Shown piece after piece: positions 26,686-36,527 of a DNA stretch of 64,000 bases. The stretch is from Flavobacterium limi (lineage in GTDB: Bacteria > Bacteroidota > Bacteroidia > Flavobacteriales > Flavobacteriaceae), in assembly GCF_010645075.1 (NCBI RefSeq), contig NZ_JAADZV010000001.1:434001-498000 (forward strand), in the 5' to 3' direction. The stretch's first letter is position 1. The number at the start of each line of letters is the position of its first letter. The notes under the pieces are model-generated. The model saw nothing but the letters and a program-made list of their open reading frames with translations, was not told where the DNA came from and did no database searches. A program made the translations under genes and the position numbers.

Positions 26686-27738
26686 ATGATTAAAACAGAT
26701 ATACTTATAATTGGAGCAGGACCAACAGGTTTATTTGCCGTTTTCGAGGCAGGATTATTAAAATTAAAATGCCATATTTTAGATGCTTTGCCTCAGCCTG
26801 GAGGACAGCTTTCAGAGTTGTATCCAAAGAAGCCTATTTATGATATTCCTGGTTTTCCGGAAGTTTTGGCAGGCGATTTAGTAGATGGTTTAATGGAGCA
26901 GATTAAGCAGTTTGAGCCAGGTTTCACTTTAGGTGAGCGTGCAGAAACCATCGAAAAACAAGAAGACGGAAGTTTTATTGTAACGTCAAACAAGGGGAAA
27001 AAATTCCACGCACCGGTTATCGCCATTGCGGGAGGTTTGGGAAGTTTCGAACCAAGAAAACCTCTTATTGAAGATATCGAGTTTTATGAAGATAAAGGAG
27101 TAAAATATTTCATTAAAAATCCTGAGAAATTCAGAGATAAAAGAGTTGTTATTGCAGGAGGGGGAGATTCAGCATTAGACTGGAGTATTTTCCTTGCTAA
27201 TGTAGCTTCAGAAGTAACTTTAATTCACCGTAGAAATGAATTTAGAGGAGCTTTAGATTCTGTGGAAAAAGTACAGGAATTAAAATCAGCCGGTAAAATC
27301 AAATTAATTACTCCTGCTGAAGTAGTTGGAATCAATGGTGCCGAGCATGTTGAATCTTTGGATATCGAAGAAAATGGAGCACACCGTAAAATCGAAACCG
27401 ATTATTTCATTCCACTTTTTGGATTGACTCCAAAATTAGGTCCAATTGCTGACTGGGGATTAGAAATCGAGAAAAATGCAATTAAAGTAAACAATGCATT
27501 AGATTACCAAACCAACATTCCGGGAATCTTTGCTATTGGTGACGTGAATACATACCCTGGAAAGTTAAAATTAATCCTTTGCGGTTTCCACGAAGCAACT
27601 TTAATGTGTCAGGCAGCTTACCAAATCGTTAACCCTGGTAAAAAATACGTTTTAAAATACACTACAGTTTCGGGTGTAGACGGTTTTGACGGAACTCGTA
27701 AAGAAGCGCCGAAAGCAGTTGTAAAAGCGATAGTGTAA
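26686..27738 (+). CDS. Ferredoxin-NADP reductase-like NAD(P)/FAD oxidoreductase
   Basis: 350 residues from the ATG at 26686; an ATG at 26665 would place seven extra residues before the Rossmann strand. The FAD motif is DILIIGAGPTGLFAVFEAG, the NAD(P) motif VVIAGGGDSALDWSIFLA, and the second FAD contact GIFAIGDVNTYPGKL. It resembles thioredoxin-reductase-like ferredoxin-NADP reductases and lacks a CxxC redox pair. Its position after the siroheme genes suggests it feeds electrons to sulfite reductase. Confidence 0.88.
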   Translation: MIKTDILIIGAGPTGLFAVFEAGLLKLKCHILDALPQPGGQLSELYPKKPIYDIPGFPEVLAGDLVDGLMEQIKQFEPGFTLGERAETIEKQEDGSFIVTSNKGKKFHAPVIAIAGGLGSFEPRKPLIEDIEFYEDKGVKYFIKNPEKFRDKRVVIAGGGDSALDWSIFLANVASEVTLIHRRNEFRGALDSVEKVQELKSAGKIKLITPAEVVGINGAEHVESLDIEENGAHRKIETDYFIPLFGLTPKLGPIADWGLEIEKNAIKVNNALDYQTNIPGIFAIGDVNTYPGKLKLILCGFHEATLMCQAAYQIVNPGKKYVLKYTTVSGVDGFDGTRKEAPKAVVKAIV

Positions 27739-27787
27739 TCATTAATGCTGAAGTTTTAATGAAATAAGGCGTTAAGGTTTTAATATC

Positions 27788-27820
27788 AAAAGCTCAAACT
27801 TTTTTAGTTTGGGCTTTTTT
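27788..27820 (+). terminator. Terminator of the cys/siroheme operon
   Basis: AAAGCTCAAACT, T-rich loop, AGTTTGGGCTTT, then T. Confidence 0.85.
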
Positions 27821-27966
27821 GTTGATGTTAATTTAAACTTAGTCTGTAAGAAGTGGGTTAAATTTGCAGTATTAATTTTTTTTCAGATGAGAAATTTTGA
27901 TTTTAGTATTTTGAATTACCAATATAAAATATTAACTTTAAGAAAGTATTAAACAAATTATCTATT

Positions 27967-28095
27967 ATGAACAATGACGAACAACTACTAGAAGAAAATT
28001 CCAAAGTCGGCAGTGAAATGAAAATGACAGATAATGAATTAACAGATCATCAGGAAGTCATGGATACATTTCTAAAATGGGACAGAAGTTTTTAA
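27967..28095 (+). CDS. Hypothetical acidic small protein
   Basis: A 42-residue frame, Glu/Asp-rich (MNNDEQLLEENSKVGSEM, ending FLKWDRSF). No family recognised. It starts with ATG in an AT-rich leader and is followed by a good terminator at 28164, so a short transcript is likely. Without homologs it could be chance. Confidence 0.4.
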   Translation: MNNDEQLLEENSKVGSEMKMTDNELTDHQEVMDTFLKWDRSF

Positions 28096-28163
28096 ACAAA
28101 TCACATTTTGATTTTATTAATGAGTCAGTCTTTAGGCTTATTAGCGAGAAATTTAGAATAAAA

Positions 28164-28195
28164 AAAGCTCAACTACTATAGTTCGAGCTTTTTTT
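28164..28195 (+). terminator. Terminator after the small acidic ORF
   Basis: AAAGCTC AACTA, short loop, TAGTT C GAGCTTT, then a T run. Confidence 0.8.
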
Positions 28196-28256
28196 ATTCC
28201 GGAAAATTTAATCTTAGAACCACAGAACCTTAGCATTTTAGAATCGTAAAAAAAAC

Positions 28257-28287
28257 TTGCAAGTCGAAAGGCTATTTTGTACCTTTG
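28257..28287 (+). promoter_or_regulatory. Promoter of the metH transcript
   Basis: TTG at 28257, 20-nt spacer, TACCTTTG at 28280, an exact match to TAnnTTTG, about 24 nt before the SAM-I riboswitch. Confidence 0.75.
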
Positions 28288-28310
28288 CACCGTTCCTAAT
28301 TTTATTGAAA

Positions 28311-28416
28311 GTTATCACGAAAGGCGGAGGGAAAGACCCAATGAAACCTTAGCAACCCTTTGCCATAAAGAAGGTGCTACATTCTACTTAATGCTTTGAC
28401 ATTCAAGATAGATAAC
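28311..28416 (+). promoter_or_regulatory. SAM-I (S-box) riboswitch upstream of split metH
   Basis: P1 is GTTATC (28311) with GATAAC (28411). Landmarks in order are GGAGGGAAAGACCCAATGAA, CCTTAGCAACCC, AAGGTGCTACATTC and GATAGATAAC. It is close to the copy at 10904. About 330 nt separate it from the metH start; that gap holds a minus-strand interspersed element and a palindrome, so the coupling to metH needs a transcript test. Confidence 0.92.
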
Positions 28417-28531
28417 GCAAAATACATCGCGTATTTCTCAAAACTTTTCCTGACAACATTACAACATAATTTTACTGAATCAATTTGGTAAAAGGAGCGA
28501 ATTATTGGTGTGTTTTTTGCCATCATGGTTT

Positions 28532-28598
28532 CCCGCTGTCCGCAATATCTTTTATTCTGAACCCCAGAATAAAAGGATATTTGCTCCCATCGGGGCTA
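28532..28598 (-). repeat. Interspersed structured element, copy 1
   Basis: Read on the minus strand: AGCCCCGATGGGAGCAAATA, a hairpin TCCTTTTATTCTGG...AGAATAAAAGAT, then GCGGACAGCGGGA. It shares the core AGCCC.GAT.G.AG / CGGA.AGC.GG with the other copies. Confidence 0.65.
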
Positions 28599-28652
28599 AA
28601 GAGCCGTCAATTGTGAGTTTTGGAAACAAATTAAAAATAATCATTCAAGTTC

Positions 28653-28685
28653 AAACCTAACAGGTTTTTAAAACCTGTTAGGTTT
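28653..28685. repeat. Perfect 33-nt palindrome
   Basis: Arms of 16 nt around a single T (AAACCTAACAGGTTTT and its exact complement). It lies between the SAM-I switch and metH. Similar palindromes are dispersed in Flavobacteria. Confidence 0.85.
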
Positions 28686-28747
28686 ACTTTGAGAAAATAT
28701 AAAAAAGCTTAGTGTCTTAGCGTCTTCGTGGCAAAAGGCAAAACAAT

Positions 28748-29749
28748 ATGTCAACAATACAACAAGCAATAAAAGAAAGAATCCTGATCCTCGACGGAGC
28801 AATGGGAACCATGTTACAACGATATAACTTCTCTGAAGAAGATTTTCGTGGCGAACGTTTTAAAGACTTCCCGCATCCTTTAAAAGGAAACAACGATCTA
28901 TTATCCCTGACACAGCCAAAGGCCATTCGTGACGTACACGCTGCATATTACGAAGCAGGCGCAGATATCGTAGAAACCAACACTTTCTCAGGAACGACAA
29001 TTGGTATGGCCGATTATTTCATGGAAGATCTGGTTTATGAACTAAACTACGAATCGGCAAAAATAGCCCGAGAAGTAGCTGACGAATTCACGGCCAAAAA
29101 TCCGGAAAAACCTCGTTTTGTAGCAGGTTCAATCGGACCGACAAACCGTACGGCTAGTATGTCACCAGACGTAAACGATCCGGGCTACAGAGCCGTAACG
29201 TTCGATGATTTACGAATTGCATACAAAGAACAAGTAGAGGCTTTACTAGATGGAGGCTGCGATTTACTTTTAGTAGAAACGATTTTCGACACACTAAATG
29301 CAAAAGCAGCACTTTTTGCAATTGAAGAAGTAAAAGAAGAACGCAATATCGATATTCCAATCATGGTTTCAGGAACGATTACAGATGCTTCAGGAAGAAC
29401 ACTTTCCGGGCAAACGGTTGAGGCATTTTTGATTTCAGTATCACATATTCCGTTATTGAGTGTTGGTTTCAACTGCGCTTTAGGAGCCGATTTGTTGAAG
29501 CCATATTTAAAAACATTAGCGCAACATACACAATTCAACGTTTCAGCACATCCAAATGCAGGATTGCCAAATGCTTTTGGACAATACGATGAAACACCGG
29601 AGCAGACTCAGGCATTCATCAAAGAATATTTAGAAGATAATTTAATCAATATCATTGGCGGTTGTTGCGGAACAACTCCGGATCATATTCGATTAATGGC
29701 TGAAGTTGCTAAGGATTATAAGCCGAGAGTGGCGCCGGTTTTAGTGTAG
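28748..29749 (+). CDS. metH: Methionine synthase, homocysteine-binding (S-methyltransferase) module
   Basis: 333 residues, matching only the N-terminal homocysteine domain of MetH. It has [31 protein letters not shown] and the zinc ligands in VGFNCALG and [16 protein letters not shown]. It transfers the methyl group from methylcobalamin to homocysteine, working with the pterin/B12 subunit encoded at 30294. The two halves are separated by a small gene and a structured element. Split MetH is known in Bacteroidota. Confidence 0.93.
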   Translation: MSTIQQAIKERILILDGAMGTMLQRYNFSEEDFRGERFKDFPHPLKGNNDLLSLTQPKAIRDVHAAYYEAGADIVETNTFSGTTIGMADYFMEDLVYELNYESAKIAREVADEFTAKNPEKPRFVAGSIGPTNRTASMSPDVNDPGYRAVTFDDLRIAYKEQVEALLDGGCDLLLVETIFDTLNAKAALFAIEEVKEERNIDIPIMVSGTITDASGRTLSGQTVEAFLISVSHIPLLSVGFNCALGADLLKPYLKTLAQHTQFNVSAHPNAGLPNAFGQYDETPEQTQAFIKEYLEDNLINIIGGCCGTTPDHIRLMAEVAKDYKPRVAPVLV

Positions 29750-29778
29750 AGAATCAATATAATTTATTTTAGTCAATT

Positions 29779-30060
29779 ATGAGTCAAACATTTCAGTTAC
29801 ATTATTTCGATTTTAATATTTTGACGGAAAGAATTTTAGGGTTCAAAAATTCATCGTTTAAAGATGAAAATACCGTAAGAAAGACAATTGAAAATTGTGT
29901 TTTATTTTTAAAAATTGACAAGGTATTAGAAATTGGTGATATAAGTTTTTCTGGAGGTTCTATAGGTGAAAATTCATTTGTTCATTTTACATTGATAAAA
30001 AAAGAAAACGTGGACCAAATGGATTTTTTAAAAGCACTAAAGGTTTTTAATGTAGGTTAA
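29779..30060 (+). CDS. Hypothetical 93-residue protein between the metH halves
   Basis: No family recognised. The sequence looks like a small alpha/beta protein (FQLHYFDFNILTERILGF, SFVHFTLIKKENVDQMDFLK), with no signal peptide or membrane segment. It starts 29 nt after the first metH module on the same strand, so it is in the SAM-I-controlled transcript. Absent from the standard MetH layout. Confidence 0.55.
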   Translation: MSQTFQLHYFDFNILTERILGFKNSSFKDENTVRKTIENCVLFLKIDKVLEIGDISFSGGSIGENSFVHFTLIKKENVDQMDFLKALKVFNVG

Positions 30061-30102
30061 AAATTTAAATTATCGGAAGGACATAATTTATTATGAAACC
30101 AA

Positions 30103-30202
30103 GTCTGCGTGAGGGATAGCAGTGAAAAGCCCGCAGACCAATGCAGTGATAACGGAATTGGTTGAGGACTTGTAATGGATAGCCCGACCGGAGGGCACGC
30201 CC
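30103..30202 (+). repeat. Interspersed structured element, divergent copy, in the metH operon
   Basis: GCGTG (30107) can pair with CACGC (30196), enclosing GAGGGATAGCAGTG and AATGGATAGCCCGACC. These resemble the GATAGAAGTGG and CGGATAGC cores of the other copies. Alternatively GTCTGCG (30103) pairs with CGCAGAC (30132); the two pairings exclude each other. Confidence 0.55.
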
Positions 30203-30293
30203 AAAATAAAAAGATTAAAGGTTTAAAAGCCTAAAAAATATAGAATAAAACTTAGAACCTAAGCCTCTCAGAAGCTTAGCAACTTTAAAGAAA

Positions 30294-32969
30294 ATGACAG
30301 AAAAAAGAAGAGACCTTGTATTATCAGGATTAGAACCGTTGATTATTACGCCCGAAAGTGTTTTTGTAAACGTTGGGGAGCGTACGAATGTAACAGGTTC
30401 GCGAAAATTCCTTCGATTAATCAAGGAAGAGAAGTATGACGAGGCACTTGATATTGCAAGACAGCAGGTAGAAGGAGGAGCGCAGATTATCGATATTAAT
30501 ATGGATGAGGGAATGTTGGATGGTGTAACTGCTATGACCAAATTCCTAAACTTAATTGCTGCAGAACCAGATATTTCGAGAGTGCCGATTATGATCGACA
30601 GTTCGAAATGGGAAATCATCGAAGCGGGTCTGAAAGTAGTACAAGGAAAAAGTGTTGTCAATTCAATTTCGTTAAAAGAAGGAGAAGAGGCCTTTATTCA
30701 TCATGCTAAATTAATCAAACGTTACGGAGCGGCTGCGATTGTTATGGCTTTTGACGAAGTAGGTCAGGCGGATAATTACGATCGAAGAGTAGAGATTTGC
30801 CAGCGTTCGTATGATATTTTGGTAAACAAAGTAGGTTTTCCTCCACAGGATATTATTTTCGATTTGAATATTTTCCCGGTTGCAACCGGAATGGAAGAGC
30901 ACCGTTTAAACGCTTTGGACTTTTTCAGGGGAACAAAATGGGTTCGCGAGAACTTGCCGCACGCACATATTAGCGGAGGTGTGAGTAACGTTTCGTTCTC
31001 GTTTAGAGGAAACGACGTCGTTCGTGAAGCGATGCACTCAGTGTTTTTATACCACGCCATTAAAGAAGGAATGACGATGGGAATCGTAAATCCGGAGATG
31101 TTGACGATTTACGATGATATTCCAAAAGACTTATTAGAACACGTTGAAGACGTAATTCTGGATAGACGTGACGATGCTACAGAACGACTTTTAGATTTTG
31201 CGGAAAATGTAAAAGGCGAAGTAAAAAGTGACGAAAAAGCCGTTCAGGAATGGCGTTTAGGATCGGTTCAGGATCGTATTACACATTCATTGGTAAAAGG
31301 AATTGATGCTTTTATTGAAGAAGATGTAGAAGAAGCACGTTTGGCAGCTACAAAACCAATTGAAGTTATCGAAATCAATTTGATGGCCGGAATGAATGTC
31401 GTAGGAGATTTATTCGGAAGCGGGAAAATGTTTCTTCCTCAGGTAGTTAAATCGGCTCGTGTAATGAAAAAAGCAGTGGCGTATTTATTGCCGTTTATTG
31501 AAGCAAGTAAACAAGCCGGTGACAAACAAGGAAACGGAAAAATCCTGATGGCCACTGTAAAAGGCGACGTTCACGATATTGGTAAAAACATCGTTTCGGT
31601 TGTTTTAGCCTGTAACAATTACGAGATTGTAGATTTAGGTGTAATGGTTCCTCCGGAGAAAATCATTGCAGCGGCGATCGAACACGAAGTAGACATTATC
31701 GGTTTAAGCGGACTGATTACCCCTTCGCTTGACGAAATGGTGTATTTAGCGAAAGAATTAGACAAACAAGATATTAAAATCCCGATTATGATTGGCGGGG
31801 CAACGACTTCGCGCGCACATACAGCCGTGAAAATTGCACCTCAATACAGAGAAACTGTAATTCACGTAAACGATGCTTCGAGGGCTGTTACCGTTGCAGG
31901 AAATCTGTTAGATCATAACCGAAAAATATACGCAGCGGATATTCGAGCAGAATATGATGCTTTTAGAGAAACATTCTTAAATCGTTCCAGAGATAAAAAC
32001 TTCCTGACGATTGAAGATGCCCGTAAAAACAAATTGCAGTTGGATTGGTCTGAATATACTCCGACTAAACCAAAGAAAATTGGCGCTCAAACTATCGAAA
32101 TAGAATTGGATGTTTTAGTTCCGTATATCGACTGGACTCCATTTTTTCAGACTTGGGAATTGCATGGAAAATATCCGGCGATTTTAACGGATGAGGTTGT
32201 GGGTGAGCAGGCAACTTCTGTTTTTAAAGATGCCCAGGCAATGCTGAAAGTGATTTTGGAAGAGAAAAAACTAAAAGCAAAAGGTGTTTTTGGAATTTTT
32301 CCGTGTAATCAGGTTGACGACGACGATATCGAATTGCGTGATGAAAACGGAAAAGTTTTAGAGAAGTTTTTGACTTTGAGAGTGCAGTCACAAAAGACGA
32401 AAGGAGCACCAAATATAGCTCTGGCTGATTTTATTTTGCCAAAAGAAAGCGGTATTGATGATTACATGGGAGCTTTCTGTGTAACAACCGGTTTTGGCGT
32501 AGACGAGTGGGCGGCAGAATACGAGAAAAACCTTGACGATTATAATTCGATTATGGTTAAGGCACTTGCCGATCGTTTTGCTGAGGCTTTCGCCGAATAT
32601 CTTCACGAGAGAGTCCGTAAAGATTTCTGGGGTTACGACTCAGAAGAATCTTTAACCAACGAAGAATTGATTAAAGAGAATTATAAAGGAATACGTCCTG
32701 CTCCGGGTTATCCAGCTTGTCCGGATCACCTGGAGAAACCTACGATCTGGAAGCTTCTTGATGTTGAAAAACAAATTGGAGTTACATTGACAGAAAGTAT
32801 GGCAATGTGGCCGGCTTCATCGGTTTCAGGATATTACTTCGGAAATCCGAAAAGTAAATATTTCGGACTCGGAAAAATAAAGGAAGATCAGGTTACAGAT
32901 TACGCCAAACGCCGAAATGTACCGCTCGATTACGCAATGAAATGGTTAAACCCTAATATAGCAGATTAA
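30294..32969 (+). CDS. metH: Methionine synthase, pterin-, B12-binding and reactivation module
   Basis: 891 residues carrying the rest of MetH. A pterin-binding barrel starts near residue 20 ([20 protein letters not shown]). The cobalamin cap and Rossmann domain has the axial-histidine motif [11 protein letters not shown] near residue 425, with [10 protein letters not shown] and [11 protein letters not shown]. The SAM-dependent reactivation domain is at the C-terminus ([12 protein letters not shown], then [20 protein letters not shown]). It takes the methyl group from methyltetrahydrofolate, which MetF, encoded just downstream, supplies. Confidence 0.95.
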   Translation: MTEKRRDLVLSGLEPLIITPESVFVNVGERTNVTGSRKFLRLIKEEKYDEALDIARQQVEGGAQIIDINMDEGMLDGVTAMTKFLNLIAAEPDISRVPIMIDSSKWEIIEAGLKVVQGKSVVNSISLKEGEEAFIHHAKLIKRYGAAAIVMAFDEVGQADNYDRRVEICQRSYDILVNKVGFPPQDIIFDLNIFPVATGMEEHRLNALDFFRGTKWVRENLPHAHISGGVSNVSFSFRGNDVVREAMHSVFLYHAIKEGMTMGIVNPEMLTIYDDIPKDLLEHVEDVILDRRDDATERLLDFAENVKGEVKSDEKAVQEWRLGSVQDRITHSLVKGIDAFIEEDVEEARLAATKPIEVIEINLMAGMNVVGDLFGSGKMFLPQVVKSARVMKKAVAYLLPFIEASKQAGDKQGNGKILMATVKGDVHDIGKNIVSVVLACNNYEIVDLGVMVPPEKIIAAAIEHEVDIIGLSGLITPSLDEMVYLAKELDKQDIKIPIMIGGATTSRAHTAVKIAPQYRETVIHVNDASRAVTVAGNLLDHNRKIYAADIRAEYDAFRETFLNRSRDKNFLTIEDARKNKLQLDWSEYTPTKPKKIGAQTIEIELDVLVPYIDWTPFFQTWELHGKYPAILTDEVVGEQATSVFKDAQAMLKVILEEKKLKAKGVFGIFPCNQVDDDDIELRDENGKVLEKFLTLRVQSQKTKGAPNIALADFILPKESGIDDYMGAFCVTTGFGVDEWAAEYEKNLDDYNSIMVKALADRFAEAFAEYLHERVRKDFWGYDSEESLTNEELIKENYKGIRPAPGYPACPDHLEKPTIWKLLDVEKQIGVTLTESMAMWPASSVSGYYFGNPKSKYFGLGKIKEDQVTDYAKRRNVPLDYAMKWLNPNIAD

Positions 32970-33048
32970 AAATAGTCATAAAGTCAAAAGTCATAAAGTC
33001 CGAAAGGAAAGACTTTGGACTTTGGACTTTACAACTTTAAGACTTAAG
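32970..33048 (+). repeat. Intergenic hairpin of tandem AAGTC / GACTT units
   Basis: CATAAAGTCAAAAGTC units are followed after GAAA by GGACTTTGGACTTT units, giving a long stem between metH and metF. It makes the TTG at 33022 an unlikely start for metF. Confidence 0.6.
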
Positions 33049-34005
33049 ATGAAAGTAACAGAACATATAGAAAACGCCAAAGGAAAAACATTATTCTCAT
33101 TTGAAATTATTCCGCCTCAAAAGGGGAAAAGCATTCAGGAATTGTACGATAACATTGATCCGTTAATGGAGTTCAAACCGCCATTTATTGATGTAACGAC
33201 ATCTCGCGAAGAGTATATTTACATTGATAAAGGTAACGGACTTTTAGATAAAAAGTTAACTCGTATGCGTCCGGGAACGCTTGGAATCTGCGCTTCTATA
33301 AAACACAAATACAACGTTGATACAGTGCCTCATTTGCTTTGCGGCGGATTCACACAGGAAGAAACTGAATATATGTTAGTGGATTGTCATTATCTGGGAA
33401 TCAATAATGTTATGGCACTTCGCGGTGACGCAATGAAACACGAACAGTCTTTCGTTCCTAAAGATGGAGGTAATCATTATGCTGTAGATTTGGTTAGACA
33501 AATTAACGATTTAAATTGTGGAAAATATCTTCATGAAGTGATGGATATCGACAATAGAGCCGATTTTTGTATTGGTGTTGCAGGTTATCCGGAGAAACAT
33601 TTAGAGTCGCCTTCTTTGCAGTCTGATTTGCGAAGATTAAAAGAAAAAGTAGATGCAGGAGCAGATTATGTGGTAACGCAAATGTTTTTCGACAATGCTA
33701 AATATTTTGCATTCGTAGAAAAAGCAAGAGAAATGGGTATTACAGTGCCAATTATTCCTGGAATTAAACCAATTGCAGTTCAAAAACACATGCAGATCCT
33801 GCCACAGATTTTCCGCATCGATTTACCTGAAGATTTGATTCACGAAGTGGACAAATGCAAAAACAACGCTGAAATCAAACAGGTCGGAATCGAATGGGCG
33901 ATTCAGCAGTCAAAAGAATTAAAAGCAGCCGGAGTTCCGTTTTTACATTATTATTCAATGGGTAAATCTGAGAATATCCGTCAGATTGCCAGTCAGGTTT
34001 TTTAA
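33049..34005 (+). CDS. metF: Methylenetetrahydrofolate reductase
   Basis: 318 residues from the ATG at 33049. It reduces methylene-THF to methyl-THF, the methyl donor for methionine synthase. Motifs: FSFEIIPPQKGKSIQELYD, RGDAMKHEQ, VAGYPEKHLESP, GADYVVTQMFFDNAKYF and IPGIKPI. It is the last gene of the metH transcript, about 80 nt after it. Confidence 0.96.
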   Translation: MKVTEHIENAKGKTLFSFEIIPPQKGKSIQELYDNIDPLMEFKPPFIDVTTSREEYIYIDKGNGLLDKKLTRMRPGTLGICASIKHKYNVDTVPHLLCGGFTQEETEYMLVDCHYLGINNVMALRGDAMKHEQSFVPKDGGNHYAVDLVRQINDLNCGKYLHEVMDIDNRADFCIGVAGYPEKHLESPSLQSDLRRLKEKVDAGADYVVTQMFFDNAKYFAFVEKAREMGITVPIIPGIKPIAVQKHMQILPQIFRIDLPEDLIHEVDKCKNNAEIKQVGIEWAIQQSKELKAAGVPFLHYYSMGKSENIRQIASQVF

Positions 34006-34039
34006 AGTTACTTTTCTGGCAAAAGAATAAAAAGTTTCA

Positions 34040-34120
34040 GGAGCTATTTCCAGCTCTCCACTGTATCTTTTGTGGTGAACCCCACCACAAAAGGATGCCG
34101 TTCCTATCTGGGCTAGGGCA
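34040..34120 (-). repeat. Interspersed structured element, copy 2
   Basis: Minus strand: CCTAGCCCAGATAGGAACGG, CATCCTTTTGTGGTGG hairpin with CCACAAAAGATAC, then GTGGAGAGCTGGAAATAGCTCC. Same core as copies at 28532, 42866, 52871 and 61511. Confidence 0.65.
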
Positions 34121-34158
34121 TTAGGAGTTTTAATTTCAATTTGTAATATTAAAAAATT

Positions 34159-34812
34159 ATGGAAAAAGAAGAACTACAGGCAATAGCATCCCAGTTGAAA
34201 CATCCAACAGGAGAAAAAGGAATCGAAATGGCCAATATGATGCATGAAACCAACATCAATATGACACGCCACTCAATTCAAAACCTGAATATCTCGGCAG
34301 AAAATAAAATTCTTGAATTAGGCCATGGAAACGCAGGCCATGTTGAATTTCTTTTCGAACAAGCCAAAAATCTAAAATATTACGGTCTTGAAATGTCAGA
34401 ACTAATGTTTCAGGAAGCACGCCAGATGAACAGAAACTTTGTTTCTCAAAAACAAGCTTTCTTTTCGGTTTATGATGGAAATATCATTCCGTTTGAAGCA
34501 GCATCTTTCGATAAAATATTTACTGTAAATACCATTTATTTTTGGCAGAATCCTCAAAAACTACTCTCAGAAATTTACAGGGTTTTAAAACCAAATGGCA
34601 ATTTCTGTCTGACTTTTGCAGAGGAAAGTTTTATGAAGACTCTTCCGTTTACTCAATTTGAATTCGAACTTTATGGTACAGGAAAAGTGTTAAAACTAAT
34701 TGAAAAAACAGATTTTAGAGTTGTTTACACTGAAAGCCAGACAGAAAAGGTAAAAAGCAAAACAGGAGAGCTTGTTGACCGGACTTTTACAACAATTGTT
34801 TTAGAGAAGTAA
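34159..34812 (+). CDS. Class I SAM-dependent methyltransferase
   Basis: 217 residues. Motif I is ILELGHGNAGHVEFLFE near residue 50, motif II KIFTVNTIYFWQNP, and post-motif RVLKPNGNFCLTF. It resembles UbiE/Methyltransf_11 proteins acting on small molecules; the substrate is unknown. An imperfect hairpin (GGTAATAA/TTATTACC) follows at 34834. Confidence 0.85.
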   Translation: MEKEELQAIASQLKHPTGEKGIEMANMMHETNINMTRHSIQNLNISAENKILELGHGNAGHVEFLFEQAKNLKYYGLEMSELMFQEARQMNRNFVSQKQAFFSVYDGNIIPFEAASFDKIFTVNTIYFWQNPQKLLSEIYRVLKPNGNFCLTFAEESFMKTLPFTQFEFELYGTGKVLKLIEKTDFRVVYTESQTEKVKSKTGELVDRTFTTIVLEK

Positions 34813-34893
34813 GTTTTTATCAGCTTCAATAATGGTAATAATTAATTCTGTTTATTACCGTTTTAATACGTCAAACTTTTTAAAATTTATATA

Positions 34894-36297
34894 GTGAATT
34901 CAGTACTTCAACACGATTTGAATAATTTTGAAAACATTTTAGAAAAAACAAAAAAGCAAGGAATCGATTTTTTGAATGATCTCGAAAATATTCCAACTTC
35001 TAACAAAAATTCAATCGATCACAGCAGAGAATTAAACGAATTAGGTTTGGGATCGCTGGCAGCTTTAGAAGAGTTTAATGAAAGATTAGCACCATTAATG
35101 GTGGCTTCTTCCGGACCCAGATATTGGGGTTTTGTTACAGGAGGTTCAACCCCTGCATCTATTGTTGGGGACTGGCTGACTTCAGTTTACGACCAAAACA
35201 CACAAGCTGTAAAAGCGCAGGGCGGTGTATCGGCATTGATAGAATTTGAAACAATTAATCTGCTTTTGCAATTATTAGAGCTGCCAAAATCATTTTTAGG
35301 AGGATTTGTGACCGGTGCAACGATGTCAAATTTTACCTGTCTTGGGGTTGCCAGACAATGGTTTGGAAAACAATCCGGGAAAGATTTTGCTAAAAATGGA
35401 ATTTCAGAAACCATAAATATTTTTTCGGCTACCCCGCATTCTTCTTCCATAAAAACATTATCAATGTTAGGAATTGGAAGCCAGAATTATACCCCAATTC
35501 AAACCATTGAAGGAAATCGTGAAGGAATTGATATAGTAGATTTAGAGAAAAATATTAAAAATCTAAATGGTAAACCATTTATTTTAATTTCAAGTGCAGC
35601 AACAGTCAATACTGCCGATTTTGATGATTTTGAAGCAATTCTAAAACTAAAAGAAATATACAGTTTCTGGTGGCATATTGATGCTGCTTTTGGAGGTTTC
35701 GCTGCTGTTTCAGACAAATACAAACATTTTGTAAAAGGGTGGGAAGGAGCAGACAGTATTACAATTGATTGTCATAAATGGCTGAATGTACCCTATGAAA
35801 GTGCTTTTTATCTGATAAAAGAACAGCATACAGCTTTACAGATTGAAACTTTTCAGAACTCAAATGCACCTTATTTAGGAAATCCATTAGAGAATTTTAA
35901 TTACTTTAATGTAGTACCTGAAAACTCAAGACGTTTAAGAGCTTTGCCTGTCTGGTTTTCATTATTGGCATACGGAAAAGAAGGTTTCCGGGATATAGTT
36001 GAAAATAACATTTCACTGGCTCTGAACTTCGGAAATGCTCTTATTGAAGAAGAATCTTTTGAACTTCTGGCGCCAATTCGGTTAAACAATGTTTGTTTTA
36101 CATTAAAAGGAGATCATAATCAGGGAAAAGTATCCCAGTTTTTGTCTGAACTTAATAATACCGGAAAAGTGTTTATGACACCAACGGTATATCAAAACCG
36201 AAAAGGTATCAGGGCATCATTTGTCAATTGGCGAACAACAGCAGAAGATATCCGGATTGTGATTGATGAAATGAAAGAAGTTTTTTCTAAAATTTAA
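34894..36297 (+). CDS. PLP-dependent group II amino-acid decarboxylase-like protein
   Basis: 467 residues, GTG start. The PLP lysine lies near residue 295 in DCHKWLNVPYES, with the substrate-side IDAAFGGFAAVSDKY and FVTGGSTPASIVGDW. Family members decarboxylate aromatic amino acids, glutamate or aspartate; the substrate is not clear here. It is a single gene with a strong terminator. Confidence 0.85.
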   Translation: MNSVLQHDLNNFENILEKTKKQGIDFLNDLENIPTSNKNSIDHSRELNELGLGSLAALEEFNERLAPLMVASSGPRYWGFVTGGSTPASIVGDWLTSVYDQNTQAVKAQGGVSALIEFETINLLLQLLELPKSFLGGFVTGATMSNFTCLGVARQWFGKQSGKDFAKNGISETINIFSATPHSSSIKTLSMLGIGSQNYTPIQTIEGNREGIDIVDLEKNIKNLNGKPFILISSAATVNTADFDDFEAILKLKEIYSFWWHIDAAFGGFAAVSDKYKHFVKGWEGADSITIDCHKWLNVPYESAFYLIKEQHTALQIETFQNSNAPYLGNPLENFNYFNVVPENSRRLRALPVWFSLLAYGKEGFRDIVENNISLALNFGNALIEEESFELLAPIRLNNVCFTLKGDHNQGKVSQFLSELNNTGKVFMTPTVYQNRKGIRASFVNWRTTAEDIRIVIDEMKEVFSKI

Positions 36298-36328
36298 TTC
36301 TTTAAAAAAAACATTATTACAGTTTAAA

Positions 36329-36364
36329 AGAAAGGATCTGCTTAAAAAAACAGATCCTTTTCTA
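36329..36364 (+). terminator. Terminator of the decarboxylase gene
   Basis: AAAGGATCTG, loop, CAGATCCTTTTC. Confidence 0.85.
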
Positions 36365-36436
36365 TTCAAAAAAAATAAAAAACAAAAAAAGGTAACTAAA
36401 GACATAGGTTTCAAAGAGTATTCAAACCTGTTACGA

Positions 36437-36460
36437 TTACAAATATAATATTATTTGTAA
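36437..36460. promoter_or_regulatory. Palindromic operator candidate 1
   Basis: TTACAAATA and TATTTGTAA arms around 6 nt, in the AT-rich leader region of the esterase gene. Confidence 0.4.
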
Positions 36461-36527
36461 TAATTCTAAATAAAAATAATAAAAAATATTTAAATTTTAT
36501 AATTAGATTTCGTTTAGGAGTTTTGAT

